Assembly (NCBI RefSeq): GCF_018742245.1
Contig: NZ_CP036132.1
Location: 367,001-431,000 of the forward strand
Direction: 5' to 3'
Length of the DNA stretch: 64,000 nt
From: Bacillus mycoides
Lineage (GTDB): Bacteria > Bacillota > Bacilli > Bacillales > Bacillaceae_G
The stretch's first letter is position 1. Every line of letters begins with the position of its first letter. The notes beneath the pieces are model-generated. The model was not told the DNA's origin, did no database searches, and saw nothing but the letters and a program-made list of their open reading frames with translations. Positions 43,147 to 52,050 of the stretch are shown here, one piece after another. The position numbers and the translations under genes are program-made.

Positions 43147-44673
43147 TTATTCGTTATCAACTCGTTTTAATGGTTGATCTGCTGGACCTTCCATAACATC
43201 CCCATCAATTGAAAAACGGGAACCGTGACAAGGGCAATCCCACGTACAATCACCGTTATTCCATTCAACTTCACAGCCGAGGTGTGTGCAAGTTGTATCG
43301 ACGATATGTAATTTTCCTTCTTTATCTTTATAAGCACCTGCTCGTTTACCGTTGACATGTACAACAGATCCTTCGCCAACTTCAAGATCTTCTGGCTTAC
43401 GTAATGCGGTTTCAATTTTTCCTTCAATTAAGTGTTTAGCAACATCAATGTTCTGAGAGAGGAAAGTTTTTATATCTGGATTTGCATGAAAGCGTGATGG
43501 TGCAAACAGCTCTTTATATGGACTGTGGACTTTTAGAATGGAGTCCTTCAGTAAATGAGCTGCTGCAGTTCCAGTCGTCATTCCCCATTTACGATATCCA
43601 GTTGCCACAAATATATTTGGATTCCTTTCGTTAATATGTCCGATATAAGGAAGCTTATCTAGCGTGATTAAATCTTGTGCTGACCATCTATAGGGAACTT
43701 CATCTACTCCAAAAGTTGCTTCAGCAAAAGAATAGAGTGCTTCGTAATGAAGCATCGTATTAATTCCTTGGCCTGTTTTATGGCTCTCTCCGCCAATCAA
43801 TATCAGCTTTTCTCCATTGCTTGTCGTATAACGTATGGAGCGTTTTGGATCATCGATACTTAAATACATGCCCCCTGGGTAATCCGTTTTTGCTTTTATT
43901 GCGAGAGCATAGGAGCGTTCTGCGTACATTCGCGTAAAGAAAAAGCTATTAGCATCATAAAAAGGAAAATGTGAACAAGAGACAATATATTTACAAGTGA
44001 TGCGATGGTCACCCTTTGTAATTACTTGTGGATAATCTCCTTTTTCCACATCAATAGCTGTTGTTTGCTCATAAACCATTCCGCCCATTTCCACAAACTT
44101 TTCTAAAAGTGTTTTTAAATAAAGGAGGGGATGGAATTGCGCTTGATTTTTCATCACAAGTGCAGATTGTACGGGAATAGGAATCGACAGAGATTGAACA
44201 TAGTCACAAGGTATATTTAATTTTTGATAGGCTTCATATTCTTTCGTTAAATTTCGCAGGCCACTATTGGTAGTTGTATATAAATACGAATCTTCATTTG
44301 TGAAATTACAGTCGATTTTATATGTTTGCACAGTATCACTTATGAATTGTAGAGCTTTACTATTTGATTCGTAGTAAAGTTGGGCTTTTTCAACACCAAA
44401 ATTGTTTATTAATTCATCATAAATAAGATCATGTTGAGCGGTTACTTTTGCGGTTGTATGCCCAGTTGTTCCATTCAAAACAGAACCAGAATCAATTAAA
44501 ACGACTTTCATTCCTTCTTTAGCGAGTAAATAGGCGGTGGTAATGCCTGTAATACCAGCACCGATAACGGCAACTTCTGTCTTAATATTTTCGGATAAAT
44601 GAGGAAAAGTAGGCAATTGAGTAGATTCAATCCAATAGGATGATGGTAACTGTGGAAATGTGTCATCTGTCAT
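43147..44673 (-). CDS. FAD-dependent oxidoreductase with C-terminal Rieske domain (YhfW-like)
   Basis: A 508-residue two-domain redox protein. The N-terminal D-amino-acid-oxidase-type domain (about 30-395) has FAD motif VAVIGAGITGITTAYLLAKEG. The C-terminal Rieske 2Fe-2S domain (about 420-505) has ligands C-T-H in CTHLGCEVEW and C-P-C-H in WDCPCHGSRF. This is the YhfW architecture of B. subtilis, where substrate is unknown. The protein has no signal peptide or membrane segment and is likely cytosolic. AGGAGG lies 8 bases before ATG 44673. Monocistronic. Confidence 0.87.
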   Translation of the reverse strand: MTDDTFPQLPSSYWIESTQLPTFPHLSENIKTEVAVIGAGITGITTAYLLAKEGMKVVLIDSGSVLNGTTGHTTAKVTAQHDLIYDELINNFGVEKAQLYYESNSKALQFISDTVQTYKIDCNFTNEDSYLYTTTNSGLRNLTKEYEAYQKLNIPCDYVQSLSIPIPVQSALVMKNQAQFHPLLYLKTLLEKFVEMGGMVYEQTTAIDVEKGDYPQVITKGDHRITCKYIVSCSHFPFYDANSFFFTRMYAERSYALAIKAKTDYPGGMYLSIDDPKRSIRYTTSNGEKLILIGGESHKTGQGINTMLHYEALYSFAEATFGVDEVPYRWSAQDLITLDKLPYIGHINERNPNIFVATGYRKWGMTTGTAAAHLLKDSILKVHSPYKELFAPSRFHANPDIKTFLSQNIDVAKHLIEGKIETALRKPEDLEVGEGSVVHVNGKRAGAYKDKEGKLHIVDTTCTHLGCEVEWNNGDCTWDCPCHGSRFSIDGDVMEGPADQPLKRVDNE

Positions 44674-45253
44674 TTTGGAAACCTCCTAAATTAGAACAAT
44701 TTTCCTTTTAATATTTCCATATTATATGGAATTCATGTATGTTGTTTTCGTAGCGTTCTATTTTATTAAATGAAAGATAAAATTATTTTAATATAATTAT
44801 TTATTAGGGGCAGTATGAAGAAGTAGGATTTATATAAAGCTAAATTCAAATGATTACATTTGTTGATTACATAGAGAGTTCTTGAATAAGATAGAGTCTG
44901 TGTTGTTTAAGTGTATGTGTGTATATAGCGGATAAAGCCTTATGAAATCTATGCTTTTTCTTTAGTGAAATAAAGTATAATTATAAAAATATAACCAACT
45001 TTTATTACTAGGTCATAAAAGTTGTTGACAATATAGAAATTCTATTGTTATGATTCATCATGTGGAAAGGTTGATAGAGAGTAAAAAGAGAAATGTTTTT
45101 CATTGATAATAAAAGCGGAAAAATAAGTGACGATAGAGTGAGTATATTTTCCTTATGATAAATGCTTTTTGGAGCACTTAGTAAAATCAATCTGGAAGCA
45201 AGAATCAATATATGCAAGTTGCGCAGGGCGCGGCATAAGAAAGGGGCAAAAGG
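44674..45253 (+). promoter_or_regulatory. Long desaturase promoter-leader region
   Basis: About 580 bases without a supported gene. A sigma-A promoter, TTGACA at 45025-45030 and TATGAT at 45049-45054 (18-base spacer), would give a leader of about 190 bases to the desaturase. The leader contains a 21-codon frame (ATG 45093) and a GCGC-rich stretch near 45226; the rest is AT-rich. A cold-responsive RNA leader is possible but not shown. Confidence 0.5.
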
Positions 45254-46339
45254 ATGAAGGAGCTTCATACGTTTGGGTGGTATGCAGCGCGTGTATCACC
45301 ACATTTGCCGAAAAAAGCATTTAAACCAGTTCCTACTCGTTTATTTGGTGGACTGGCTTATTTACTCGTGGCATTGGCTGGTTTAATAACGATCGGTGTA
45401 TTTGAATTGAATGTGTGGGTAAATCTAGGAATTGCAATTGTTCTTGGATTATGTTTTGCTTCACTTGGATTTTTAGGACATGAAATTTTACACGGAACAG
45501 TTGTAAGGAAGGCATGGCTTCGTGATTTTTTAGGTGCGATAGCATTTATGCCATTATCAACTGGTCCAAAACTTTGGAGAAAGTGGCATAATGCAACGCA
45601 TCATGTTCATACACAGCATGAAGAGAATGATCCAGATGCATGGCCGACATTTGAGAAACTGAAAAAGAGTAAGTTTTTGAGTTGGGTATATCGCATGCCT
45701 CTTCATGTACGTTCATTCTTTAGTTTTCTGTCACTAACAATTCAATTTACGTTACATTCGACTCGAATGTTCTTTCATTTTATAAAAGAATTTAAGTCAT
45801 CCAATCAAAAATCTGTATGGCTACAACTTCTTTTGCCCTGGACAGTTTGGATTAGTTTATTATTTATTATGGGACCTGCAAAGTGGTTCTTTGCATACGT
45901 GATTCCGTTGTTAATTGCTAACTTTATTGTAATGGCGTATATCGCAACAAATCACCGCTTAAATCCAATTGTTCCAGTAAATGATCCGTTAGCAAACTGT
46001 TTATCAGTAACAGTGCCGCGCTGGATAGACGTTTTACATTTCAATTTCTCATACCATACAGAACATCATCTGTTTCCTGCTATGAGTTCTAAATACTATC
46101 CATTAGTAAAAGATAAAATTAAAGAAATGTGGCCGGAACGCTATCACGAAATGCCGATGACAAAAGCATTGGCAGCACTTTGGAATACACCACGTGTGTA
46201 TTATCACGGAAGTGAATTAGTTGATCCGCATAGGGAGCATTTCTATGGTTCTTTAGGAAATGGATTGGATCCTCATAATATTTCATATCGTGAGGAACAT
46301 ATAGAGGAAAAAGAGACTATAAAAAAAGCAAATCAATAA
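45254..46339 (+). CDS. Acyl-lipid fatty acid desaturase
   Basis: A 361-residue membrane di-iron desaturase that introduces a double bond into phospholipid acyl chains, lowering membrane order in the cold. Three His boxes are intact: HEILH (76-80), HNATHH (112-117) and HTEHH (about 274-278), within four or more membrane segments. B. cereus has two such enzymes, DesA and DesB; from memory of gene order this is more likely DesB (delta-10), but position specificity is not visible in the sequence. The ATG 45254 has AGAAAGGGG upstream. A long leader precedes it and no DesR/DesK pair is adjacent. Confidence 0.9.
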   Translation: MKELHTFGWYAARVSPHLPKKAFKPVPTRLFGGLAYLLVALAGLITIGVFELNVWVNLGIAIVLGLCFASLGFLGHEILHGTVVRKAWLRDFLGAIAFMPLSTGPKLWRKWHNATHHVHTQHEENDPDAWPTFEKLKKSKFLSWVYRMPLHVRSFFSFLSLTIQFTLHSTRMFFHFIKEFKSSNQKSVWLQLLLPWTVWISLLFIMGPAKWFFAYVIPLLIANFIVMAYIATNHRLNPIVPVNDPLANCLSVTVPRWIDVLHFNFSYHTEHHLFPAMSSKYYPLVKDKIKEMWPERYHEMPMTKALAALWNTPRVYYHGSELVDPHREHFYGSLGNGLDPHNISYREEHIEEKETIKKANQ

Positions 46340-46357
46340 TAGATATATTTTATGATG

Positions 46358-46388
46358 AAAAAGCAAGCTCTTTTAGAGCTTGCTTTTT
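46358..46388. terminator. Bidirectional terminator
   Basis: AAAAAGCAAGCTCT pairs exactly with AGAGCTTGCTTTTT around a 3-base loop, between the desaturase and the convergent permease gene. Confidence 0.93.
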
Positions 46389-46389
46389 G

Positions 46390-47082
46390 TTATAAAGAAA
46401 CTTCTTTCTTGTTCTTTGTCTTGACTTGGACAGAGTTATTTTCTTTCCGTTGTAGTCGTTTTTCTAGAAGACTAACAAGATAAGTAAATAGAAGAACTAG
46501 TGCGAGATAGTATACACCAACAATGATATATGTATCTAATTGCTGGAAGTTACCTGCGGCAATTGATAAACCGGATCCCCATAATTCGGACATTCCTACA
46601 TAAGCGACAAGTGAAGAATCTTTTAATCCAATAATAAATTGGTTCCCTAGAGGGGGAAGAGATAGACGAAATGCTTGTGGTAATATAATCCGGCGCATCG
46701 CTAAAGGGTAAGGCATCCCTAAAGAGCGAGCAGCTTCTAATTGTCCACGGTCAACGGATTGAATTGATCCGCGGAAAATTTCAGTAATATATGCACCGTT
46801 ATGAATTGCTAAAGCAATTGCTCCTGCCCAAAAAGGGGTAAAAACAACAACGGATGTAATCCCAAAATAGAGAATGGCAATTTGAACAATTAAAGGTGTA
46901 CCACGAATAATGGCGATGTATACATGAGCAATACTATTTAAAACCTTATTGTTAGAGATTCGAAAGAAAGCGACTAGTAATCCAATTAGTGAACCGAGTA
47001 ATAGGGATGTTAATGTTAATTGTAATGTGACAATAGTAGCCTTTAAGAGTGTGGGATAGGTAGAGATAAAAATTTCAAACAT
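46390..47082 (-). CDS. Polar amino acid ABC transporter permease
   Basis: A 230-residue permease of the His/Glu/Gln/Arg subfamily with about five membrane segments. LQLTLTSLLLGSLIGLLVAFFRIS is the first pair; the EAA-type coupling loop is LEAARSLGMPYPLAMRRIILPQA. The open frame begins 22 codons earlier (47148), but GAGGTGA lies just before ATG 47082, giving a normal N-terminus. It is the last gene of a minus-strand ATPase, binding protein, permease operon; the permease probably works as a homodimer. Confidence 0.9.
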   Translation of the reverse strand: MFEIFISTYPTLLKATIVTLQLTLTSLLLGSLIGLLVAFFRISNNKVLNSIAHVYIAIIRGTPLIVQIAILYFGITSVVVFTPFWAGAIALAIHNGAYITEIFRGSIQSVDRGQLEAARSLGMPYPLAMRRIILPQAFRLSLPPLGNQFIIGLKDSSLVAYVGMSELWGSGLSIAAGNFQQLDTYIIVGVYYLALVLLFTYLVSLLEKRLQRKENNSVQVKTKNKKEVSL

Positions 47083-47123
47083 ATGTGTCACCTCATATTG
47101 TATGGATTTTAGTAGGGAATGAA

Positions 47124-47148
47124 ATGCCCCACATAAAAAGTGGGGCAT
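47124..47148 (-). other. Intercistronic hairpin between binding protein and permease
   Basis: ATGCCCCAC and GTGGGGCAT form an exact 9-pair GC-rich stem with a 7-base A-rich loop, lacking a T tract. Such hairpins commonly protect the upstream binding-protein mRNA and so raise its level over the permease. Confidence 0.55.
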
Positions 47149-47175
47149 GATTTATGAAATCTTTGAATAGCCAAC

Positions 47176-47970
47176 TTACTTTGTTTTTGCCTCGTCTCCA
47201 AGAATATTACGCCCAAACCATTTCTTACTAATCTTTTCATACGTGCCGTCTTTAATGATTTCATCTAGCGCTTTATTTACCTTTTCGACCATGTCTTTAT
47301 TGTCTTTATGAATAGCAATTCCCATTTCATCAAGGTTTAACGGTTTTCCAGCTTCTTTTATATTTGATTTACCTTCTTTAATCATACGAAGACCAACCAT
47401 TTGATCAGTAATAACTGCGTCTACACGTCCTGGTTCTAAGTCCATAAGTGCAGTAATATCACTATCATATTCTGTAATTTGATCTGTATGTTTTGCAACA
47501 AGGGTTTTGAAAGTACTTGCTTTTACAACACCTATTTTTTTACCTTTCAAGTCCTCTGGAGAAGAGATAGATGTATTCTTTTTAGCTACAAAAATTTGTG
47601 CACCAGAGCGATAATATGGATTTGAGAAATTCACGGCTTTTAATCGCTCTTCTGTAATAGCCATACTTCCTAATATCACATCATATTTTTTTGATTGTAG
47701 ACCTTGAATCAATGTTTCCCAAGGATTTGTAACAGGAACGGGTTTCATTCCCATCTTTTTCCCGAGAGCTTCACCTATTTCTACATCAAAACCGACAAGT
47801 TTCCCGTCATTTTCTTTATAGTTAAAAGGTTTGTATAAACCACTCATCGCATAACGAAATTCATTTTTACCATTAGATGAAGTAGTAGAGCTTTCCTTAC
47901 TACAGGCTCCTAGTATGAAGGATGTACATAATGTAATACTCGCAACAATGGTTAATAGTTTTCTTTTCAT
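47176..47970 (-). CDS. Amino acid ABC transporter substrate-binding lipoprotein
   Basis: A 264-residue solute-binding protein (SBP_bac_3 type). Lipobox LGAC (Cys about 23) anchors it. The family signature is GFDVEIGEALGKKMGMKPV at about 59-77, with ligand-binding patterns SMAITEERLKAVNFSNPYY and GKKIGVVKASTFKTL. It resembles the TcyA/YckK and ArtP type, so cystine, arginine or another polar amino acid is likely. ATG 47970 follows GGAGGGG. It is separated from the ATPase gene by 120 bases without a terminator. Confidence 0.9.
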   Translation of the reverse strand: MKRKLLTIVASITLCTSFILGACSKESSTTSSNGKNEFRYAMSGLYKPFNYKENDGKLVGFDVEIGEALGKKMGMKPVPVTNPWETLIQGLQSKKYDVILGSMAITEERLKAVNFSNPYYRSGAQIFVAKKNTSISSPEDLKGKKIGVVKASTFKTLVAKHTDQITEYDSDITALMDLEPGRVDAVITDQMVGLRMIKEGKSNIKEAGKPLNLDEMGIAIHKDNKDMVEKVNKALDEIIKDGTYEKISKKWFGRNILGDEAKTK

Positions 47971-48091
47971 AAAACCCCTCCTATATATTGATCATACGGA
48001 TTGTTTTCAATATGTTATGGAGATATTTTATTTGGATAATTAGTTGTGCCCCGTATGAATGCATTTCTTTATGTTTGAAACAGAAGTTACA

Positions 48092-48814
48092 TTATAAAAC
48101 GTTGCGTAAGAATTGCTTTGCCCGTTCATGCGATGGAGCGGAAAAAAATTGCGCTGGCGAAGCATCCTCTACAATTTTCCCGTCATCCATAAAGATAACG
48201 CGGTCAGCTACATCTCTTGCAAAATTCATTTCATGAGTAACAATGACCATTGTCATTCCTTCTTCAGCAAGTTCTTTCATAACTTGCAACACTTCTCCAA
48301 CAAGTTCAGGGTCTAAAGCTGAGGTAGGTTCATCAAATAGCATAATTTTAGGATTCATGGCAAGAGCTCGTGCAATCGCAATTCGTTGTTTTTGACCACC
48401 GGAAAGAAGGTGGGGAGTTACATCTGCTTTATCTTGTAGGCCGACTTTTTGTAGGAGTTGATTTCCAATCTCCTTTGCATTTGCTGTCTCCAATTTTTTT
48501 ACGTGAATAGGTGCTTCTATGATGTTTTCTAGTGAGGTCATATGAGGAAAGAGGTTAAAGTGCTGAAAAACCATACCGACATTTTCACGGACTTTGTTTA
48601 AATTTGAATGCTTTGGATCAATTCGCTCACCTTGTAAGTGAATTTCACCTTCATCGTACATTTCTAAAAAGTTAAGACAGCGAAGTAATGTACTTTTGCC
48701 GGAACCACTGGCACCGATTAAAACAACAACTTCTTTTTCTTTTACTTCTAAATCAATTCCTTTTAAAACATCAAGTGATCCGAATGATTTTACTAGATTT
48801 CGAACTTGAATCAT
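48092..48814 (-). CDS. Amino acid ABC transporter ATP-binding protein
   Basis: A 240-residue ATPase of the GlnQ/ArtM/TcyC group. Walker [10 protein letters not shown] (about 33-41), Q-loop [12 protein letters not shown], signature [16 protein letters not shown], Walker [15 protein letters not shown] and H-loop VTHEM are all intact. It heads the operon. ATG 48814 has CTGGGGG upstream. No T-box or SAM-box is visible in its 200-base upstream region, so substrate cannot be inferred from regulation. Confidence 0.93.
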   Translation of the reverse strand: MIQVRNLVKSFGSLDVLKGIDLEVKEKEVVVLIGASGSGKSTLLRCLNFLEMYDEGEIHLQGERIDPKHSNLNKVRENVGMVFQHFNLFPHMTSLENIIEAPIHVKKLETANAKEIGNQLLQKVGLQDKADVTPHLLSGGQKQRIAIARALAMNPKIMLFDEPTSALDPELVGEVLQVMKELAEEGMTMVIVTHEMNFARDVADRVIFMDDGKIVEDASPAQFFSAPSHERAKQFLRNVL

Positions 48815-49022
48815 ACAAAACCCCCAGTCAAAAATATATTTACAAATGTTGCCCCGTATTTCTGTTATTAGTCATAAATTGTCAGAATCCTTTATTTTTT
48901 TCGGGGGATTTGATATTCAAGGGAATAATGATTTTAAAAATCCCTATATCTTTCTATAACGAAAATATGGATAATAATATATAGGCAGTACATATATTGC
49001 TTATAAAAAGGGGGAAGAAGAG

Positions 49023-50315
49023 ATGGAAAAAGAAAGGAAAACATTTTCCTTTGGCTTACGTACACAACTTATGCTATTCACTACAGTTTTAGCTTTCATT
49101 ACATATTCAACAAGCTTATTTTTTATTTACGTTATATATGATTATTTTCAAATTTATGTAAGTCGAACTGTTTATAATATTATCGTTATGTTATTAGGTG
49201 TAGTATGGTCTGGAATTTTAGCGTATGGAGCAGCAATATTTTTAATTAAACCACTTCGAAAGTTGGAGGAAGCTGCAAGGAAAGCGGCTGATGGTGATAT
49301 TGGTGAAGATGTCCCGTTGCCAAAAGTAGATGATGAGATTAAATCTTTAAGTGTTGCATTTAATATGATGCTAGGGAACTTAAGGGGCATGGTAAAAAAT
49401 ATTGATACTACATTTTCGTATACAAATAATCAAGTTCAGCAAATTAGAAAACAAACAGGGGAAGCGACGAAGCAAGCACAAGGTGTATCTGAGACCCTTG
49501 CAGAGATTTCTTTCGGCGCGGAGCAATCAGCAGCATCGATTCAGGCGATTGTTTCTACTGTTGATACAACAACTTCTATTGCAAGTGAAGTAGAAGAAAA
49601 GGCGAAACAGTCTGATGACTTGTCTTCAGAAATGGTTCAAGCTTTAGGACAAAGTACACGTGTCTTTAATTCTTTAATTCAAGGTATTCAAACATTGGCG
49701 AAAGAAAATGAAGATTCGATGCGAAATGTACAACAGTTAGAAGAACGAATGAAACAAGTTGAACATATTGTTTCTGTTGTGAGTGAGATTGCTAGCCAAA
49801 CCAATTTATTAGCACTCAACGCCTCTATTGAGGCAGCTCGTGCAGGAGAACATGGAAGAGGCTTTGCGGTTGTAGCAGAAGAAGTACGTAAACTTGCTGA
49901 TGAAAGTGATCATTCGGCAAGAAACATATCGCAGTTATTACGGAATATGCAAGATGAAGTGCAACAAGTCGCGATGAAAATGACCGAGCAAGTGAAAAAA
50001 GCTAAAGAAGAGGCGAAACGCGGGGAAGCTACAGAATTAATTTTAAAAGAAATGTCATCAAGTATTATGGAAGTAGCCGATGCAACCAAGCAAATTAGTA
50101 GTTATATGAATGAACAAGTGAGTCACATTCATCAAACAGGAGCACAAACAAAGGCTGTAGCAGCAATTGCTGAGGAAACGTCAGCTGGTTCACAAGAAGT
50201 GACACGTGTAACGAGACAACAATCTAAAAACATGGTGATAATCGATCGATTATTAAAGGATTTAGAGAAGCAAGCAGCTGATTTGAAACAAACGATTGAA
50301 CGATTTTCAATGTAA
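49023..50315 (+). CDS. Methyl-accepting chemotaxis protein without sensor domain
   Basis: A 430-residue chemoreceptor. Two or more membrane segments (about 14-38 and 53-75) are joined by a very short loop, so there is no extracellular ligand-binding domain. A HAMP domain ([23 protein letters not shown]) follows, then a helical signalling domain with the CheA/CheW tip [39 protein letters not shown]. It probably responds to a membrane or intracellular cue. GGGGAAGAAG precedes ATG 49023. Monocistronic. It has the B. cereus-typical 36H-like class features, judged by eye only. Confidence 0.9.
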   Translation: MEKERKTFSFGLRTQLMLFTTVLAFITYSTSLFFIYVIYDYFQIYVSRTVYNIIVMLLGVVWSGILAYGAAIFLIKPLRKLEEAARKAADGDIGEDVPLPKVDDEIKSLSVAFNMMLGNLRGMVKNIDTTFSYTNNQVQQIRKQTGEATKQAQGVSETLAEISFGAEQSAASIQAIVSTVDTTTSIASEVEEKAKQSDDLSSEMVQALGQSTRVFNSLIQGIQTLAKENEDSMRNVQQLEERMKQVEHIVSVVSEIASQTNLLALNASIEAARAGEHGRGFAVVAEEVRKLADESDHSARNISQLLRNMQDEVQQVAMKMTEQVKKAKEEAKRGEATELILKEMSSSIMEVADATKQISSYMNEQVSHIHQTGAQTKAVAAIAEETSAGSQEVTRVTRQQSKNMVIIDRLLKDLEKQAADLKQTIERFSM

Positions 50316-50349
50316 AAAGGAAGAACAGAATTCTGTTCTTCCTTTTTAC
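50312..50349. terminator. 38-bp perfect palindrome containing both stop codons
   Basis: The arms 50312-50330 and 50331-50349 are exact reverse complements with no spacer. The stop codons of the chemoreceptor (50313-50315) and the convergent oxidase (50346-50348) both lie in it. Acts as a bidirectional terminator with a minimal RNA loop. Confidence 0.9.
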
Positions 50350-51680
50350 GTATGGAAAGGAGGAATGCTTTGTTGAAAACGAAAAACATTACAAGGGTCA
50401 TATACTGTCTTCACTTTACGCAACCTTTGAAAATTAGAGCCATAATAACTAGTTTGCCAATTTTTTATGTCGATATCGGGCCAATTTACATAGTCTCCCA
50501 GTGTGTAAGGATCTAAGCTTTCCCGTAAATCTTTAACCCAGCGTATATTTCGGTTTTCTTCATCGTTGCATTTCCAAGAAGTAATATATTCTTGAGCAAT
50601 AATTGCCTTGCGGTGGAAATAAGCTGTTTCATTAGGGGAAATGTTTTCTACAGCACCTACGAGTGATTGGTGCCAAATACTCGCATCTTTATTTGGTGCA
50701 TGCGAAAGAAAATGTTGCATGATTTGAATGCCTTTAAGGGGAATCGTTTTATATACATAGGAACCAGAGCGCTTAAATTTTTCAGGGATATTACCACTAT
50801 TAAAGAATTGAACAGCCTTTATATAAGGAACTTCATCTATAAAGAGAGAGGGGTTACCAGTTTCAAGAAGAGGAAATAATAGAGGATAGAGTTCAGAGGG
50901 AGAGCCAACAAATTCACCTTTCACCTCGATTTTATTTCGTTGTTTGGAGAATAATTCAATTGATGAAGTGAGACGTTCATCTATATAAGGTGCCCAGTTT
51001 TGCCAAGCTTGAAATGCAGCAATAAAGTCTTCCCATTCCCATGTAAGCGAGAAAATTGAGACGTTTTTTATAGGATGGACTCGAAAAGTTAAGGAAGTAA
51101 CAATCCCGAAATTCCCACCCCCACCGCCGCGGCATGCCCAAAAAAGGTTAGGGTTTTCTTGTTCATTTGCACGAATGAGTTTTGCACCAAATTTTCCGCA
51201 CGCTTGTACCATTTCGACTTCTAATAATTGATCACATGTTAGTCCAAATAAGCGTGAAAGCATGCCGATGCCACCACCAAGTGTTAATCCAACGATACCA
51301 ACACTTGCACTTGTGCCAGCTGCTATTGTAACACCGTATTTCCAAAGTTCTTTATAAACAGTGCCAAGATTTGCACCCGCTTCAATTGTTGCTGTTAATT
51401 TATCTGTATTGACAGTAATGCGATGCATTTCACTCACATCAATAATAAGTCCTCTATTTAAAAGAGAAAAATTTTCATAGCTATGGCGTCCGCTTCTTAA
51501 GCGAAATGGTATATGACGTTCACGAGCCCATTTTAAGGCGTTACACACATCATTTTTATTTTGACAAAAAACAATAATGCAAGGGAGTTTTGGAATACTT
51601 AAATTTAAATTTATTCGAGCTACGTCATATTCAGGATCTGAAGGAACGACGATACGACCAGTTAATTTTGTTTGTTTCAA
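50346..51680 (-). CDS. FAD-binding oxidoreductase, BBE type (YgaK/CotQ-like)
   Basis: A 444-residue vanillyl-alcohol-oxidase-fold flavoprotein with C-terminal berberine-bridge motif (YYGSNFQRLRKVKTVYDPCNVF). The FAD segment has RSGRHSYENFS, whose His should carry FAD covalently; the second attachment Cys of plant BBE (in a CPxVG context) is replaced by GTSASVG, so a single covalent link is expected. B. subtilis relatives are YgaK and the coat protein CotQ (YvdP). The longest frame begins at 51887 inside unrelated sequence; TTG 51680 has AAAGGAG at 7-base spacing and is the sensible start. Substrate unknown; a spore coat role is possible. Confidence 0.85.
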   Translation of the reverse strand: MKQTKLTGRIVVPSDPEYDVARINLNLSIPKLPCIIVFCQNKNDVCNALKWARERHIPFRLRSGRHSYENFSLLNRGLIIDVSEMHRITVNTDKLTATIEAGANLGTVYKELWKYGVTIAAGTSASVGIVGLTLGGGIGMLSRLFGLTCDQLLEVEMVQACGKFGAKLIRANEQENPNLFWACRGGGGGNFGIVTSLTFRVHPIKNVSIFSLTWEWEDFIAAFQAWQNWAPYIDERLTSSIELFSKQRNKIEVKGEFVGSPSELYPLLFPLLETGNPSLFIDEVPYIKAVQFFNSGNIPEKFKRSGSYVYKTIPLKGIQIMQHFLSHAPNKDASIWHQSLVGAVENISPNETAYFHRKAIIAQEYITSWKCNDEENRNIRWVKDLRESLDPYTLGDYVNWPDIDIKNWQTSYYGSNFQRLRKVKTVYDPCNVFRFQQSIPPFHT

Positions 51681-51771
51681 TTTATATCTCCTTTCTGAAA
51701 TAATATGAGCTTGTATTAGTATATGAAGAGTATATTTAACACGCATGGACGAGAAGAGGAGAAGGATTAGA

Positions 51772-51906
51772 TTTATTCCGTTATTTGCCAAGCAGTAAGA
51801 CAATCCGGCTGAAGCAAGAAGGTAGGGCTGCTCGTAAAAGTCCGATTGGTAAGGGCTAATTATCAGTGGGGAATGGACACCCCCCACTGATTAAAGTTTC
51901 ATTTTA
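51772..51906. repeat. bcr1-like repeat, copy B (internal region different)
   Basis: A 135-base relative of the element at 13426. TTTAT at the 5' end, GTCCGATTGGTAAGGGCT core and the 3' hairpin ATCAGTGGGG/CCCCACTGAT are kept; the 5' CTCCCACCT hairpin is replaced by AGCAGTAAG...GGTAGGGCTGCT, and the 3' end reads TTTTA rather than TTTAT. It lies between the oxidase and glucosidase genes. Confidence 0.78.
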
Positions 51907-51959
51907 CCTTTGCGAGAAATAAATAAAGCATAAGAATAAGGAATCTACATGGAGTTCAA

Positions 51960-51973
51960 TGAAAACAGTTGCA
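51960..51973 (+). promoter_or_regulatory. LacI/CcpA-type operator 1 upstream of the glucosidase
   Basis: TGAAAACAGTTGCA matches the cre consensus TGWAANCGNTNWCA at 10 of 12 defined positions. The gap between operators 1 and 2 includes a -10-like TATGAT (51991-51996), consistent with repressor control. Confidence 0.6.
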
Positions 51974-52003
51974 AACTCTCTATATTTTGTTATGATAGTG
52001 TTA

Positions 52004-52017
52004 CGAAAACGTTTGCA
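52004..52017 (+). promoter_or_regulatory. LacI/CcpA-type operator 2 upstream of the glucosidase
   Basis: CGAAAACGTTTGCA fits cre at 10 of 12 defined positions and shares the GAAAACRNTTGC core with operators 1 and 4. It lies just before the glucosidase ribosome site. Confidence 0.65.
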
Positions 52018-52050
52018 TAAAAAATAGAGATGCAAAAGGAGAGAGTTATT

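Noticed and set aside
45008..45268. Minus-strand open frame opposite the desaturase leader
   Set aside because: It covers a clear plus-strand promoter and has no ribosome site; its start overlaps the desaturase start.
48815..49022. T-box or SAM-box upstream of the amino-acid ABC operon
   Set aside because: No TGGNACCGCG-type T-box core and no S-box core on the minus strand.
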